Positions 26,775-35,352 of a stretch of DNA of 64,000 bases are shown one piece after another (position 1 is the first letter of the stretch; each line of letters starts with the position of its first letter). The DNA comes from Croceibacterium_A sp044506885 (GTDB lineage Bacteria > Pseudomonadota > Alphaproteobacteria > Sphingomonadales > Sphingomonadaceae). The position numbers and the translations under genes were made by a program. The DNA lies in the NCBI GenBank assembly GCA_044506885.1, contig JBIQKC010000004.1, positions 1-64,000 of the forward strand, written 5' to 3'. The notes beneath the pieces were generated by a model, which worked only from the letters and a program-made list of their open reading frames with translations, searched no databases and was not told the origin of the DNA.

Positions 26775-27580
26775 GCGAGTCTTCTCCGCTCCCCTTCAGG
26801 GGAGGGGCTGGGGGTGGGGCTTGTGACGCGTCCCTCGACCCCGACAGCCCCCGCCCCAACCCCTCCCCTGGAAGCGAAGCTGGCCCGCAGGGCCAACGGG
26901 AGGGGCTTTCCCACGGCGCGCGGCATGTGGCGATCATCATGGACGGCAACGGGCGCTGGGCGAAGCGGCGGCGGCTGCCGCGCGCGATGGGCCACAAGCG
27001 CGGCGTGGAGGCGGTGCGGCGGCTGGTGCGCGGAATCGGGCCGCTGGGGCTCGACTGCCTGACGCTCTATGCTTTCTCGTCGGAGAACTGGAAGCGGCCC
27101 GAGGACGAGATTTCCGACCTGATGGGGCTGATGCGGGCCTTCATCAGGAGCGACCTGCCGGACTTCATCGCCAATGGCGTGCGGCTGAAGATACTCGGCG
27201 ATTACAGCGTGATGGATGCCGATATTGTCGCAATGATCGAGGACGCGCTGGAGCGCACGGCGGGCGGAGACAAGACGATTGCGGTGGCGCTGAACTACGG
27301 TTCGCAGCAGGAGATCGCCCGCGCGGCGGCGAAGGCGGCGGAGCAGGGCGCGGTCACGCCGGAAACGATCGCCGCCAACCTCTACACCGCCGACCTGCCG
27401 CCGCTCGACCTGCTGATCCGCACCTCGGGCGAAGTGCGCCTGTCGAATTTCCTGCTGTGGCAGGCCGCTTATGCGGAAATGTGGTTCACGGATGTGCTAT
27501 GGCCCGATTTCACGGTCGCGCATCTCGAAGAGGCGCTGGCCAGTTTCGCCGGAAGGGAGCGTCGCTATGGCGGCCGGTAA
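26771..27580 (+). CDS. uppS: Isoprenyl transferase (undecaprenyl diphosphate synthase)
   Basis: The 269-residue cis-prenyltransferase makes the C55 lipid carrier for cell wall synthesis. Conserved parts are HVAIIMDGNGRWA (catalytic Asp at residue 58), GHKRG, LTLYAFSSENWKRP, and DLLIRTSGEVRLSNFLLWQ with EMWFTDVLWPDF near the C-terminus. The GTG at 26771 overlaps the frr stop (GTGA), implying coupling. HVAIIMDG starts at residue 52; homologues usually reach it within 5-20 residues. The extra roughly 40 residues are encoded by an inverted repeat (26786-26911) that keeps the frame. A downstream start at the GTG within HVAII is unlikely because it would remove conserved residues' context. Confidence 0.92.
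   Translation: MSESSPLPFRGGAGGGACDASLDPDSPRPNPSPGSEAGPQGQREGLSHGARHVAIIMDGNGRWAKRRRLPRAMGHKRGVEAVRRLVRGIGPLGLDCLTLYAFSSENWKRPEDEISDLMGLMRAFIRSDLPDFIANGVRLKILGDYSVMDADIVAMIEDALERTAGGDKTIAVALNYGSQQEIARAAAKAAEQGAVTPETIAANLYTADLPPLDLLIRTSGEVRLSNFLLWQAAYAEMWFTDVLWPDFTVAHLEEALASFAGRERRYGGR
26786..26911. repeat. Palindromic repeat inserted in frame at the start of uppS
   Basis: Arms near 26790-26820 (AGGGGAGGGGCTGGGGGTGG core) and 26847-26875 (CCCCAACCCCTCCCCT core) are reverse complements with few mismatches. A second, smaller palindrome around GGCCCGCAGGGCC follows. Composition matches the units at 1-48 and in hrpB. Translation yields a Ser/Pro/Gly-rich N-terminal extension of UppS without a stop. 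Confidence 0.75.
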
Positions 27581-28292
27581 TATCGTTCGCGGCCCGGCAT
27601 CCGGATCGGACCTGCCGCTGCGGCTGGTTTCCGCGCTGGTCATGCTGGCGCTGGCGATCGGGGCGATCTGCCTCGGCGGCGCGGTGCTCGACGCGTTCAT
27701 CGCTGTGGTGGCGCTGGCGGCGTTCCTGGAGTTTGCGCGGCTGGTGCTGCTGGCGACGCCAAGCCTGCCGTTACGCGCCCTCGCGATAGCAGCCGGCGCG
27801 GCCTATTTCGGGCTGGCGGCGATGATCCTGACGGGGGCGGGCACGTTCCTGCTGGTGCTGGCGCTGGGGGTGACGATTTTCACCGACACCGGAGCCTATT
27901 TCGCCGGGCGCATTGTCGGCGGGCCGAAGATCGCGCCCGCGATCAGCCCGTCGAAGACCTGGGCCGGGCTGGCGGGCGGCATGGTCGCGGCGGCGGCGTG
28001 GGTGTTCCTGTGGGTCATGGCCATCGACGAGCCGCCGCGGTGGTTCCCGCCCCGGTTCGAGATCGGGCTCAATCTCTCGCCGCAGAACGTGACCGGCGCG
28101 ATCGCGCTCGGCGCGGGGCTGGCGGTGGTGGCGCAGGCGGGCGATTTCTTCGAAAGCTGGCTCAAGCGGCGCGCCGGCGTGAAGGACAGCTCGCGCCTCA
28201 TTCCAGGCCATGGCGGGGTGTTCGACCGGATCGACGGCCTCGTCCCGGTGGCGATCGTCGCCGGGATCATCGCGACGACGATGGCGCCCTAG
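27567..28292 (+). CDS. cdsA: Phosphatidate cytidylyltransferase (CDP-diglyceride synthase)
   Basis: The 241-residue membrane enzyme makes CDP-diacylglycerol, the precursor used by PssA (20.9 kb) and PgsA (55.6 kb). About seven hydrophobic helices are followed by the diagnostic C-terminal signature S-x-L-K-R-x4-K-D-x-S-R-x-I-P-G-H-G-G-x-x-D-R-x-D, visible at SWLKRR through HGGVFDRIDGL. It starts 14 bases inside the uppS 3' end. It is slightly shorter than the E. coli enzyme, as usual in Alphaproteobacteria. Confidence 0.95.
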   Translation: MAAGNIVRGPASGSDLPLRLVSALVMLALAIGAICLGGAVLDAFIAVVALAAFLEFARLVLLATPSLPLRALAIAAGAAYFGLAAMILTGAGTFLLVLALGVTIFTDTGAYFAGRIVGGPKIAPAISPSKTWAGLAGGMVAAAAWVFLWVMAIDEPPRWFPPRFEIGLNLSPQNVTGAIALGAGLAVVAQAGDFFESWLKRRAGVKDSSRLIPGHGGVFDRIDGLVPVAIVAGIIATTMAP

Positions 28293-28306
28293 GATCCCAG
28301 GAACCG

Positions 28307-29458
28307 ATGCGTTCGATCACGATCCTTGGCGCGACCGGTTCCATCGGCGCTTCGACGCTCGACCTGATACGCCGCAATCGCGAGGCGTGGCGGGTGGTGG
28401 CGCTGACGGCGAATTGCCAGGCGGCCGAACTGGCGCGGCTGGCGCGCGAGTTCGACGCCGAGCTGGCGGTGGTGGGCGACGAGGGCTGCCTGCCGGAACT
28501 GCGCGAGGCGCTCGCCGGGACCGGAATCGCGGCCGCGGGCGGCGCGGCGGCGCTGTGCGATGCGGCGCGGGGCGGGGCGGACGTGACGGTGGCGGCGATC
28601 GTCGGCTGCGCCGGGCTGGCCCCGACGATGGCGGCGATCGAGCAGGGCGGCGTGGTCGCGCTGGCCAACAAGGAAGCGCTGGTTTCGGCCGGCGAGGTGA
28701 TGACCGCCGCAGTGGCGCGCCACGGGGCGACGCTGCTGCCGACCGACAGCGAGCACAATGCGATCTTCCAGTGCTTGCAGGGCAACGACGTGGCCGATGT
28801 CCGCTCGATCACCCTGACGGCGAGCGGCGGTCCGTTCCGCGAATGGAGCTGGAGCGCGCTCAAGGCCGCGCGCCCGGAGCAGGCGCTCAAGCATCCTAAC
28901 TGGAGCATGGGCGCGAAGATCACGGTCGATTCCGCGACGATGATGAACAAGGGCCTTGAGTATATCGAGGCGCACCGGCTGTTTCCCGTGGGCCTCGACA
29001 AGCTGCGGATCGTGGTCCACCCGCAGAGCGTGGTGCATTCGATGGTCGAATATCGCGACGGATCGACGCTGGCGCAGCTGGGCCCGTCCGACATGCGCGT
29101 GCCGATCGCATCGTGCCTGGCCTGGCCGGCGAGGATGGATACGCCATGCGCGCCCCTCGATCTTGCCGCGCTCGGCAACCTGAGCTTTTTTCCGCCGGAC
29201 GAGGAACGCTTTCCCGCAACCCGCCTGGCCCGCGAGGCGGCCCACGCGGGCGGCGCGGCCCCGGCAGTGCTGAGCGCGGCGAACGAGGTGGCGGTGTCCG
29301 CCTTCCTCGCCGGTCAGATCGCGTTCACCGACATCTCGGCATTGGTCGAGCGGACTTTGTCATGCAATTTCCCCCCCGCGCCCGATAGCCTAGACGACGT
29401 GCTTGCCGTCGATGCCGAAGCGCGCGCGCGGGTGGCCGGAATGCTGGAGCTTGCCTGA
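28307..29458 (+). CDS. dxr: 1-deoxy-D-xylulose 5-phosphate reductoisomerase
   Basis: The 383-residue NADPH enzyme carries out the first committed step of the MEP isoprenoid pathway, which ultimately feeds UppS. It shows the Rossmann start ITILGATGSIGASTLDLI, ALANKEALVSAGE, the metal and substrate site LPTDSEHNAIFQCL, the flexible loop ASGGPFREWS, HPNWSMGAKITVDSATMMNKGLE, and SAANEVAVSAFLAGQI. All key residues are present. It lies 14 bases after cdsA, with CAGGAA before the ATG. Confidence 0.96.
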   Translation: MRSITILGATGSIGASTLDLIRRNREAWRVVALTANCQAAELARLAREFDAELAVVGDEGCLPELREALAGTGIAAAGGAAALCDAARGGADVTVAAIVGCAGLAPTMAAIEQGGVVALANKEALVSAGEVMTAAVARHGATLLPTDSEHNAIFQCLQGNDVADVRSITLTASGGPFREWSWSALKAARPEQALKHPNWSMGAKITVDSATMMNKGLEYIEAHRLFPVGLDKLRIVVHPQSVVHSMVEYRDGSTLAQLGPSDMRVPIASCLAWPARMDTPCAPLDLAALGNLSFFPPDEERFPATRLAREAAHAGGAAPAVLSAANEVAVSAFLAGQIAFTDISALVERTLSCNFPPAPDSLDDVLAVDAEARARVAGMLELA

Positions 29459-29459
29459 G

Positions 29460-30575
29460 TTGTTCGAGAGCGTGCCCTGGTGGATGTGGATCGTCGGCTT
29501 CCTGCTGGTGCTGGGGCCGCTGGTGACGGTGCATGAGCTGGGCCACTACCTGGTCGGGCGCTGGTTCGGGGTGAAGGCCGACGCCTTTTCCGTTGGCTTC
29601 GGCAAGGAGCTGGCCGGGTGGACCGACAGCCGCGGCACGCGCTGGAAGCTCTCCGCGCTGCCGCTCGGCGGCTATGTCCAGTTCGCGGGCGACATGAACC
29701 CGGCGAGCCAGCCGAGCGAGGAATGGCTGGCCCTGCCCGAACATGAAAGAGCCCGCACCTTCCAGTCCAAGCCGCTGTGGCAGCGCGCGCTGATCGTGTT
29801 CGCCGGCCCGGCGACCAATTTCCTGGTGGCGATCGCCATCCTGGCGTCGTTCAACCTTGCTTTCGGCAAGCTCGAGGTGGCGCCCGTGGTGGCGATGCTG
29901 ACGGAAGACGGCGCGGCGGCCGAAGCGGGCATCGAGGTCGGCGACCGCGTCGTTGCCATGGACGGCCGCCCGATCGAGGATTTCGACGATTTGCGCGCGC
30001 GGGTCGTGCCGCATCCCGGCGAGACGGTGGCCGTCGAAGTGGAGCGCGGGGGCGAGTTGCTGCGTTTCGCCGTCGTCATCCGTTCGGTGCAGGAGCGCGA
30101 CCGGTTCGGCAACGAGTTCCGCATCGGGCAGATCGGCGTGGGTTCGGGGGGCGGGCAAGTGGTCCCGGTCGGGCCGGTCGAATCGGTCGGGCTGGCCGTG
30201 CGGCAGACCGGCGAGATCGTCCAGATGATGGTCACCGGAATCTGGCAGATCGTCACCGGCCGCAGATCGGTGGAGGAACTGGGCGGGCCGATCAAGATCG
30301 CCAAGTTCTCAGGTGAGCAGCTGAGCCTCGGATGGCTCAATTTCGCCAGCTTCGCGGCGCTGATTTCAATTAACTTGGCATTCATTAACCTGCTGCCAAT
30401 TCCGGCCCTCGACGGCGGGCACCTGGCTTTTTACGCGGCCGAGGCGGTGCGCCGGAAGCCGGCCAGCCCGCGCAGTCAGGAGTGGGCGTTCCGCACCGGC
30501 ATAGCTTTCGTGCTCGCGCTGATGCTGTTCGTCACGATCAATGACGTGGCTTCGCTGGACGTGTTCGGCGGATAG
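29460..30575 (+). CDS. rseP: RIP metalloprotease RseP (site-2 protease)
   Basis: The 371-residue inner-membrane zinc protease cuts within the membrane, classically releasing an extracytoplasmic sigma factor from its anti-sigma factor. It has HELGH (residues 25-29) in the first helix. A PDZ domain follows (about 115-195, GAAAEAGIEVGDRVVAMDG); E. coli RseP has two PDZ domains, and only one is clear here. The third ligand is Asp 318 in LLPIPALDGGH. TTG 29460 was preferred because GGAG lies 10 bases upstream and homologues start at this point; TTG 29451 is an alternative. It overlaps no gene and starts one base after the dxr stop. Confidence 0.93.
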   Translation: MFESVPWWMWIVGFLLVLGPLVTVHELGHYLVGRWFGVKADAFSVGFGKELAGWTDSRGTRWKLSALPLGGYVQFAGDMNPASQPSEEWLALPEHERARTFQSKPLWQRALIVFAGPATNFLVAIAILASFNLAFGKLEVAPVVAMLTEDGAAAEAGIEVGDRVVAMDGRPIEDFDDLRARVVPHPGETVAVEVERGGELLRFAVVIRSVQERDRFGNEFRIGQIGVGSGGGQVVPVGPVESVGLAVRQTGEIVQMMVTGIWQIVTGRRSVEELGGPIKIAKFSGEQLSLGWLNFASFAALISINLAFINLLPIPALDGGHLAFYAAEAVRRKPASPRSQEWAFRTGIAFVLALMLFVTINDVASLDVFGG

Positions 30576-30769
30576 GAGGGCGGGATCGCCGCCTCCGCGC
30601 CAGCGAGTGGGAACGAAGAAGGCACTGAGCGTCGCATTACCCGGCTTGTTCGCTTGATTGGCTCCCGTGCATCGGGCAAGGGCGCACATCGCGCAGTCGG
30701 CGTGACGGCTCCGTGGCCGAAATTGGATCGCATCGTCGCGAAAGGCGGCGGCGAAAGAACGGACGGAAC

Positions 30770-33520
30770 ATGAGCGGTAGGGCCAAGACGATCGCAGCCA
30801 CGCATTTCGCCACAGCCCTTATGGGGTGCACGATCCTCGCGGGCGTGCCCGGTGCCGCCCTGGCGCAGGAAGGGGAAGCCCCGGCCGCGCAGCCGGCGCC
30901 CGCACCGACGCCGGCCCCGAGCGCGGCGCCCGCCCCGGAAGGCGAAGTAATCCGGTCGATCGCGGTCGCGGGCGCGCAGCGGCTGGAGCCGGCGACGATC
31001 GTCAGCTACATCCAGTTGCGGCCGGGCGATACTTATACCGCGGCGGCGGCCGACCAGGCGCTGAAGGATCTGGCCGCGACCGAGCTGTTCGCCGACTTCA
31101 GCATCCGCAACAACGACGGCAACGTCGTCATCTCGGTGACCGAGAACCCGGTCATCAACCGCATAGTGCTGGAGGGCAACAAGCGGCTCAAGAACGACAA
31201 GATCCTGCCTGAGATCAAGCTGGCGCCGCGGCAGATCTTCACCCGTTCAAAGGTTCGCGCCGACGTGGCCCGCATCATCGAGCTGTACAAGCGCCAGGGC
31301 CGCTTCGCCGCCACGGTCGAACCGCAGATGGTCCAGCTCGACCAGAACCGCGTCGACGTGGTGTTCGAGATCAACGAGGGGCCCAAGTCCAAGGTCCGCC
31401 AGATCAACATCATCGGCAACGAGCAGTTTTCGGACGGGGACTTGCGCTCCGAGATGCTGACCAGCGTCGACAAGGGGTTGCTGTCGCTGTTCAGCTCCAA
31501 CACCAGCTACGACCCCGACCGGCTGGCCTACGACCAGCAGCAGATCCGCGCGTTCTACCTCGAGAACGGCTATGTCGATTTCCGGGTGGTTTCGGCGGTG
31601 GCCGAACTGACCCCCGACAAGCGCGACTTCATCATCACTTACGTGGTCGAGGAAGGGGAGCGCTACAAGTTCGGCGATGTATCGGTCGAGAGCCAGTTGC
31701 GCGACTTCGACAGCGAGCGGATGACCAGGGCGCTGCCGATGAACGAGGGCGACTGGTACAACGCCAAGCTGGTCGAGGACACGATCGAGCAGCTCAGCGA
31801 GACGGCCGGCACGTTCGGCTATGCCTTCGCCGACGTGCGCCCGCAGTTCAGCCGCAATCCCGACGGGTTGACGATGAGCGTGGTGTTCCAGATCAACGAA
31901 GCGCCGCGCACCTATGTCGAGCGGGTCGACGTCAACGGCAACACGCTGACGCAGGACAAGGTGGTGCGGCGCGAGTTCCGCCTGGCCGAAGGCGATGCCT
32001 TCAACTCGCTGTCGGTGCGGCGGTCGACCGCGCGGATCAACTCGCTGGGTTATTTCCAGGAGAACTTCGAGATCACGCAGGTCGACGGCAGCGCGCCCGA
32101 CCGCATCGTGCTCGAAGCCAACGTGCAGGAACAGGCGACCGGCGAGCTGTCGCTGTCGGCGGGCTTTTCCAGCCTCGAAAGCTTCGTGTTCCAGGGCTCG
32201 ATCCGCCAGCGGAACTTCCGCGGCCGCGGCCAGACCGTGGGGCTGGGCCTCAACTATTCGCGCTATTCGCGCTCGGGCAACATCAGCTTCACCGAACCTT
32301 ACGTGTTCGACAAGAACATCTCGGCCGGGCTCGACCTCTACCGCCGCGACTACAACAACGGCTATTACAGCCGGGCGACGGCGACCTACGATTCGGCGAC
32401 CACCGGCACCCAGCTGCGCGTGGGCGTGCCTTTGACGGAATATCTTTCGGTCCTTGGCCGATACATGTTCAATCACGAGAAGGTGACGATCGACGAGAAC
32501 CAGTTCTTCGGCGATTTCGACGGTGACGGCGTGCGCGAGTGCGAGCCGCTGCTGGCGGGCCGTTACCTGTGCGACGCCATCGGCACGCGCACCAGTTCGG
32601 TCCTCGGGTTGTCGCTGATCTATAATACGCTGGACAACGGCATCCGCCCCACGCGCGGCGAGCGCGCGGTGGTGAGCGTCGATTTCGCCGGGCTCGGCGG
32701 CTCGACACGCTACGCCAAATTCGTTGGCGAGGCCGCGAAGTACTGGTCGCTCGGCAGCGGGTTCATCTTCTCCGCCAGGGTCGAGAGCGGCCTCATCAAG
32801 GGCCTGAAGGACCGCGGCCCCGGCAACGACGACGTGCGTCTGACCGACCGTTTCTTCCTCGGCGAAGGGCAGGTGCGCGGGTTCGACATTCGCGGCATTG
32901 GCCCGCGCGTGGTCCGCCGGTTCTATACGACCGATGAGGACGGTACCGCCACTTTGCGCCCCATCGACGACGATACCACGCAGGACGACGCGCTGGGCGG
33001 GACCGCGATGTATCGCGGCACGCTGGAGCTGGAAATCCCGATCAGTTCGGGCATGCGCGAAATGGGTCTGCGGCCATCGCTGTTCATGGATGTGGGCGCG
33101 GTGTTCGGGGTCAAGCGACCGACGCTGACCAACAGCCCCTATCCCGACGGGATATTCATTCCGACCCGCAACGCCGACGGCGATGCGCTTTACACGCAGA
33201 TCAACGTTGCCGCCCCCAACGACGACGGCGTATGCACGCCCGGCACCGCGAACGGCGACGTGACCGTGGTGACCAGCCCGACCAACCCCAATCCGCCGGC
33301 GTGCCTGACCAGCAACAGCAACACCGCGCTCGGCAGTTCGCTGCCGCCGTTCGTCGAGCAGTTCTACGGCAATACCTGGAAGCCGCGCCTGTCGATCGGC
33401 TTCGGAATCAACTGGAACTCCCCGTTCGGGCCGTTCCGCATCGACATCGCCTATCCGATCCTGAAGCAGGAAGGCGACGACACCAAGACATTCTCCTTCA
33501 ACGTAGGAACAGCGTTCTGA
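30770..33520 (+). CDS. bamA: Outer membrane protein assembly factor BamA
   Basis: The 916-residue Omp85 protein inserts beta-barrels into the outer membrane. It has a Sec signal peptide (about 1-34), a Pro/Ala linker, five POTRA domains (about 60-480) and a 16-strand barrel with the VRGF motif in GQVRGFDIRG. It ends in Phe, as outer-membrane barrels do. It is about 100 residues longer than E. coli BamA. Extra length includes a loop with DFDGDG at 582-587, a Ca-loop-like motif, flanked by two cysteines, and an 80-residue loop near 787-867 with another cysteine pair. The stop shares one base with the skp start. Confidence 0.96.
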   Translation: MSGRAKTIAATHFATALMGCTILAGVPGAALAQEGEAPAAQPAPAPTPAPSAAPAPEGEVIRSIAVAGAQRLEPATIVSYIQLRPGDTYTAAAADQALKDLAATELFADFSIRNNDGNVVISVTENPVINRIVLEGNKRLKNDKILPEIKLAPRQIFTRSKVRADVARIIELYKRQGRFAATVEPQMVQLDQNRVDVVFEINEGPKSKVRQINIIGNEQFSDGDLRSEMLTSVDKGLLSLFSSNTSYDPDRLAYDQQQIRAFYLENGYVDFRVVSAVAELTPDKRDFIITYVVEEGERYKFGDVSVESQLRDFDSERMTRALPMNEGDWYNAKLVEDTIEQLSETAGTFGYAFADVRPQFSRNPDGLTMSVVFQINEAPRTYVERVDVNGNTLTQDKVVRREFRLAEGDAFNSLSVRRSTARINSLGYFQENFEITQVDGSAPDRIVLEANVQEQATGELSLSAGFSSLESFVFQGSIRQRNFRGRGQTVGLGLNYSRYSRSGNISFTEPYVFDKNISAGLDLYRRDYNNGYYSRATATYDSATTGTQLRVGVPLTEYLSVLGRYMFNHEKVTIDENQFFGDFDGDGVRECEPLLAGRYLCDAIGTRTSSVLGLSLIYNTLDNGIRPTRGERAVVSVDFAGLGGSTRYAKFVGEAAKYWSLGSGFIFSARVESGLIKGLKDRGPGNDDVRLTDRFFLGEGQVRGFDIRGIGPRVVRRFYTTDEDGTATLRPIDDDTTQDDALGGTAMYRGTLELEIPISSGMREMGLRPSLFMDVGAVFGVKRPTLTNSPYPDGIFIPTRNADGDALYTQINVAAPNDDGVCTPGTANGDVTVVTSPTNPNPPACLTSNSNTALGSSLPPFVEQFYGNTWKPRLSIGFGINWNSPFGPFRIDIAYPILKQEGDDTKTFSFNVGTAF

Positions 33521-34239
33521 TGAAAACTCTTCTCTCGTCCGCCGCCGCCTCAGCCACCATTGCCGCACTGGCCCTGGCCGCCGTTCCGGCTTCGGCCCAG
33601 GTCAACGGCGTCGCCATCGCCGAACCGGCCATCGCCATCGCCGGATCGCAGGCGCTCCAGACCGCCTATACCCAGATCGGCACCACCTTCCAGGCGCAGC
33701 GCACCCAGCTGGAGCAGAGCCAGGATGAGCGCACGGCGCTGATCCGTCAGTTCGATACCGACAACAACGGCGAGCTGAGCGAAGCCGAGCAGACCGCCGC
33801 GCAGCAGAACACCGCTGTGATGCAGCAGCTCCAGACCATCGACCAGACGATCGCCCAGACCCAGGCGCCGATCACCCAGGCGCGCGTCTATGCGATCGAG
33901 CAGATCCTGTTGCAGTTCAGTGCGGTGATGCAGGAAGTGGTGACGCAGAACAACGTGCAGCTGATCCTGACCCCTGCGTCGGCGGTCTATGCCGCCGAGG
34001 CGGTGGACCTGACGCCGAGGATCACCGCCGCGCTCAACACGCGCGTCCCGACCGTGACGACCGCCGTGCCCGAAGGCTGGCGGCCGCAGCAGCAATCGGT
34101 CCAGATGTACCAGGAGGTGCAGCAGGTGCTCGTCGCGGCCGCGCAGCAGCAGGCCCAGGCCCAGGCGCAGGAGGGCGCGGCCGCCGCCGCTCCCGCCGCG
34201 ACGCCTCCGGCCGCCCAGCCCGCCGTCCAGGGGCGTTGA
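33520..34239 (+). CDS. OmpH/Skp-family periplasmic chaperone with an EF-hand-like loop
   Basis: The 239-residue periplasmic protein has a signal peptide (about 1-26, cut after ASA). Its helical, Gln-rich body matches the Skp/OmpH family, which holds unfolded porins for BamA. Position directly after bamA supports this. Residues 79-90 (DTDNNGELSEAE) fit a complete 12-residue EF-hand loop: Asp1, Asp3, Asn5, Gly6, Ser9, Glu12. This loop sits in the middle of the predicted coiled arms and is not part of classical Skp. The C-terminus is an Ala/Gln/Pro tail. The start overlaps the bamA stop by one base. Confidence 0.88.
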   Translation: MKTLLSSAAASATIAALALAAVPASAQVNGVAIAEPAIAIAGSQALQTAYTQIGTTFQAQRTQLEQSQDERTALIRQFDTDNNGELSEAEQTAAQQNTAVMQQLQTIDQTIAQTQAPITQARVYAIEQILLQFSAVMQEVVTQNNVQLILTPASAVYAAEAVDLTPRITAALNTRVPTVTTAVPEGWRPQQQSVQMYQEVQQVLVAAAQQQAQAQAQEGAAAAAPAATPPAAQPAVQGR

Positions 34240-34246
34240 TCCCGGC

Positions 34247-34717
34247 ATGAACGAAGCATCGCAGGAGACCGCGCGCAGCTACGACATCGCGCAGATCCTC
34301 AATGCCCTGCCGCATCGCTATCCGCTGCTGCTGGTCGATCGGGTCAAGAGCCTGAAGATCGACGAGGAGATCCACGCGGTAAAGGCGGTCAGCTTCAACG
34401 AGCAGTTCTTCCAGGGCCATTTCCCCGGCCGGCCGATCATGCCCGGCGTGTTGCAGATCGAAGCGCTGGCGCAGGCGGCCGCGATCCTGGCGATCGAGAC
34501 GCTGGAGCTCGCCGGCAGCGGCAAGCTGGTCTATTTCATGGCCATCGAGGAAGCCAAGTTCCGCGCCCCGGTGGAGCCTGGCTGCCTGCTCGACCTCAAC
34601 GTCGGCTTCGTCCAGAAACGCGCGCGGGTATGCAAGTTCTGGGGCAAGGCCAGCGTCGAAGGCAAGGTGACGTGCGAGGTGCAGTTTACTGCGATGGTGG
34701 CGGACCCGGTTTCTTGA
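34247..34717 (+). CDS. fabZ: 3-hydroxyacyl-[acyl-carrier-protein] dehydratase FabZ
   Basis: The 156-residue hot-dog enzyme dehydrates 3-hydroxyacyl-ACP in fatty acid elongation. The catalytic His 58 is in QGHFPGRPIMPGV and the Glu in LQIEALAQ. LPHRYPLLLVDRV near the N-terminus is typical. In most proteobacteria lpxD precedes it and lpxA follows; here it lies seven bases after the Skp gene and is followed by a hairpin and rpmE. Absence of the lipid A genes fits a glycosphingolipid-based outer membrane. Confidence 0.96.
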   Translation: MNEASQETARSYDIAQILNALPHRYPLLLVDRVKSLKIDEEIHAVKAVSFNEQFFQGHFPGRPIMPGVLQIEALAQAAAILAIETLELAGSGKLVYFMAIEEAKFRAPVEPGCLLDLNVGFVQKRARVCKFWGKASVEGKVTCEVQFTAMVADPVS

Positions 34718-34723
34718 TATTTG

Positions 34724-34745
34724 CGAGCGCCCATCCGGGCGCTCG
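34724..34745 (+). terminator. Hairpin after fabZ
   Basis: A perfect 9-bp stem CGAGCGCCC / GGGCGCTCG with loop ATCC begins seven bases after the fabZ stop. A short pyrimidine tract follows but no clear T-run. It plausibly ends the long pyrH-fabZ operon. Confidence 0.6.
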
Positions 34746-35060
34746 TCCTCGGTGCTACTCCCTCCCCCCGGATCAAGTCCGGGGTTCCGGGCGGCCGTTC
34801 GGCCTTGCGGTCGGCGTGCCGCCGACCGGACCAGCGCCGATGAGTGGAGTGGTTCGGGCTGCGACCAGCGGCCCGCAAGCGCGACCGCGCGCCGCGCCTT
34901 ATGGCGGGGTAGCCAAGGGACCGGATGGTCCCGCCGGCGCCTGAGGCGACAAATGATGCCCCAATCGGGTTGCTTTCTGGAGCAATCCCGACTAGGCGCG
35001 CGCCTTTCCCGACATTGCCCGGCCGGTCGGTACCGGCCTCATGCACGAAGGACTTGACCC
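34746..35060. other. Non-coding interval before rpmE
   Basis: No convincing gene is present. It contains the short palindrome CCCCGGATCAAGTCCGGGG (34766-34784), a common alphaproteobacterial extragenic motif, and several GC-rich hairpins such as GGGACC/GGTCCC near 34917. AAGGA before the rpmE ATG is the likely ribosome binding site. Confidence 0.6.
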
Positions 35061-35288
35061 ATGAAGGCCGACATTCATCCCGACTATCACACGATCAAGG
35101 TGCAGATGACCGACGGCACCGTGTTCGAGACCCGCTCCACCTGGGGCAGCGAGGGCGACACGCTGACGCTCGACATCGATCCGACCAGCCACCCCGCGTG
35201 GACCGGCGGCCAGCGCCAGGTCGACCAGGGTGGCCGCGTGGCGCAGTTCAACAAGCGCTTCGGCGGGCTGACGCTCAAGAAGAGCTGA
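35061..35288 (+). CDS. rpmE: 50S ribosomal protein L31 (cysteine-free type)
   Basis: The 75-residue protein begins MKADIHPDYHTIKVQMTDG and includes FETRSTWG, DPTSHPAWTGGQ and GGRVAQFNKRFG, matching the L31 family at full length. The zinc-binding cysteines of the C+ type are absent, so it is the zinc-independent form usual in Alphaproteobacteria. It bridges the ribosomal subunits. It is monocistronic with a terminator. Confidence 0.95.
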   Translation: MKADIHPDYHTIKVQMTDGTVFETRSTWGSEGDTLTLDIDPTSHPAWTGGQRQVDQGGRVAQFNKRFGGLTLKKS

Positions 35289-35312
35289 TCCGGCACTTCA
35301 CTGTGAGACGAT

Positions 35313-35345
35313 GGGGGCGGTCCTGCGGGGCCGCCCTGTTCGTTT
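35313..35345 (+). terminator. Terminator after rpmE
   Basis: GGGCGG pairs with CCGCCC, extended by GGTCC/GGGGCC, followed by a T-rich CTGTTCGTTTG. It also lies just beyond the 3' end of the convergent ccdB gene. Confidence 0.7.
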
Positions 35346-35352
35346 GTAACGG

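Noticed and set aside
34880..34965. A tRNA-like stretch (GGTAGCCAAGGG with nearby hairpins)
   Set aside because: No acceptor pairing, no T-loop GTTCGA, and no plausible anticodon arm.
35061..35288. L31 judged defective for missing zinc cysteines
   Set aside because: The zinc-free form is a normal functional variant, and the rest of the protein is fully conserved.
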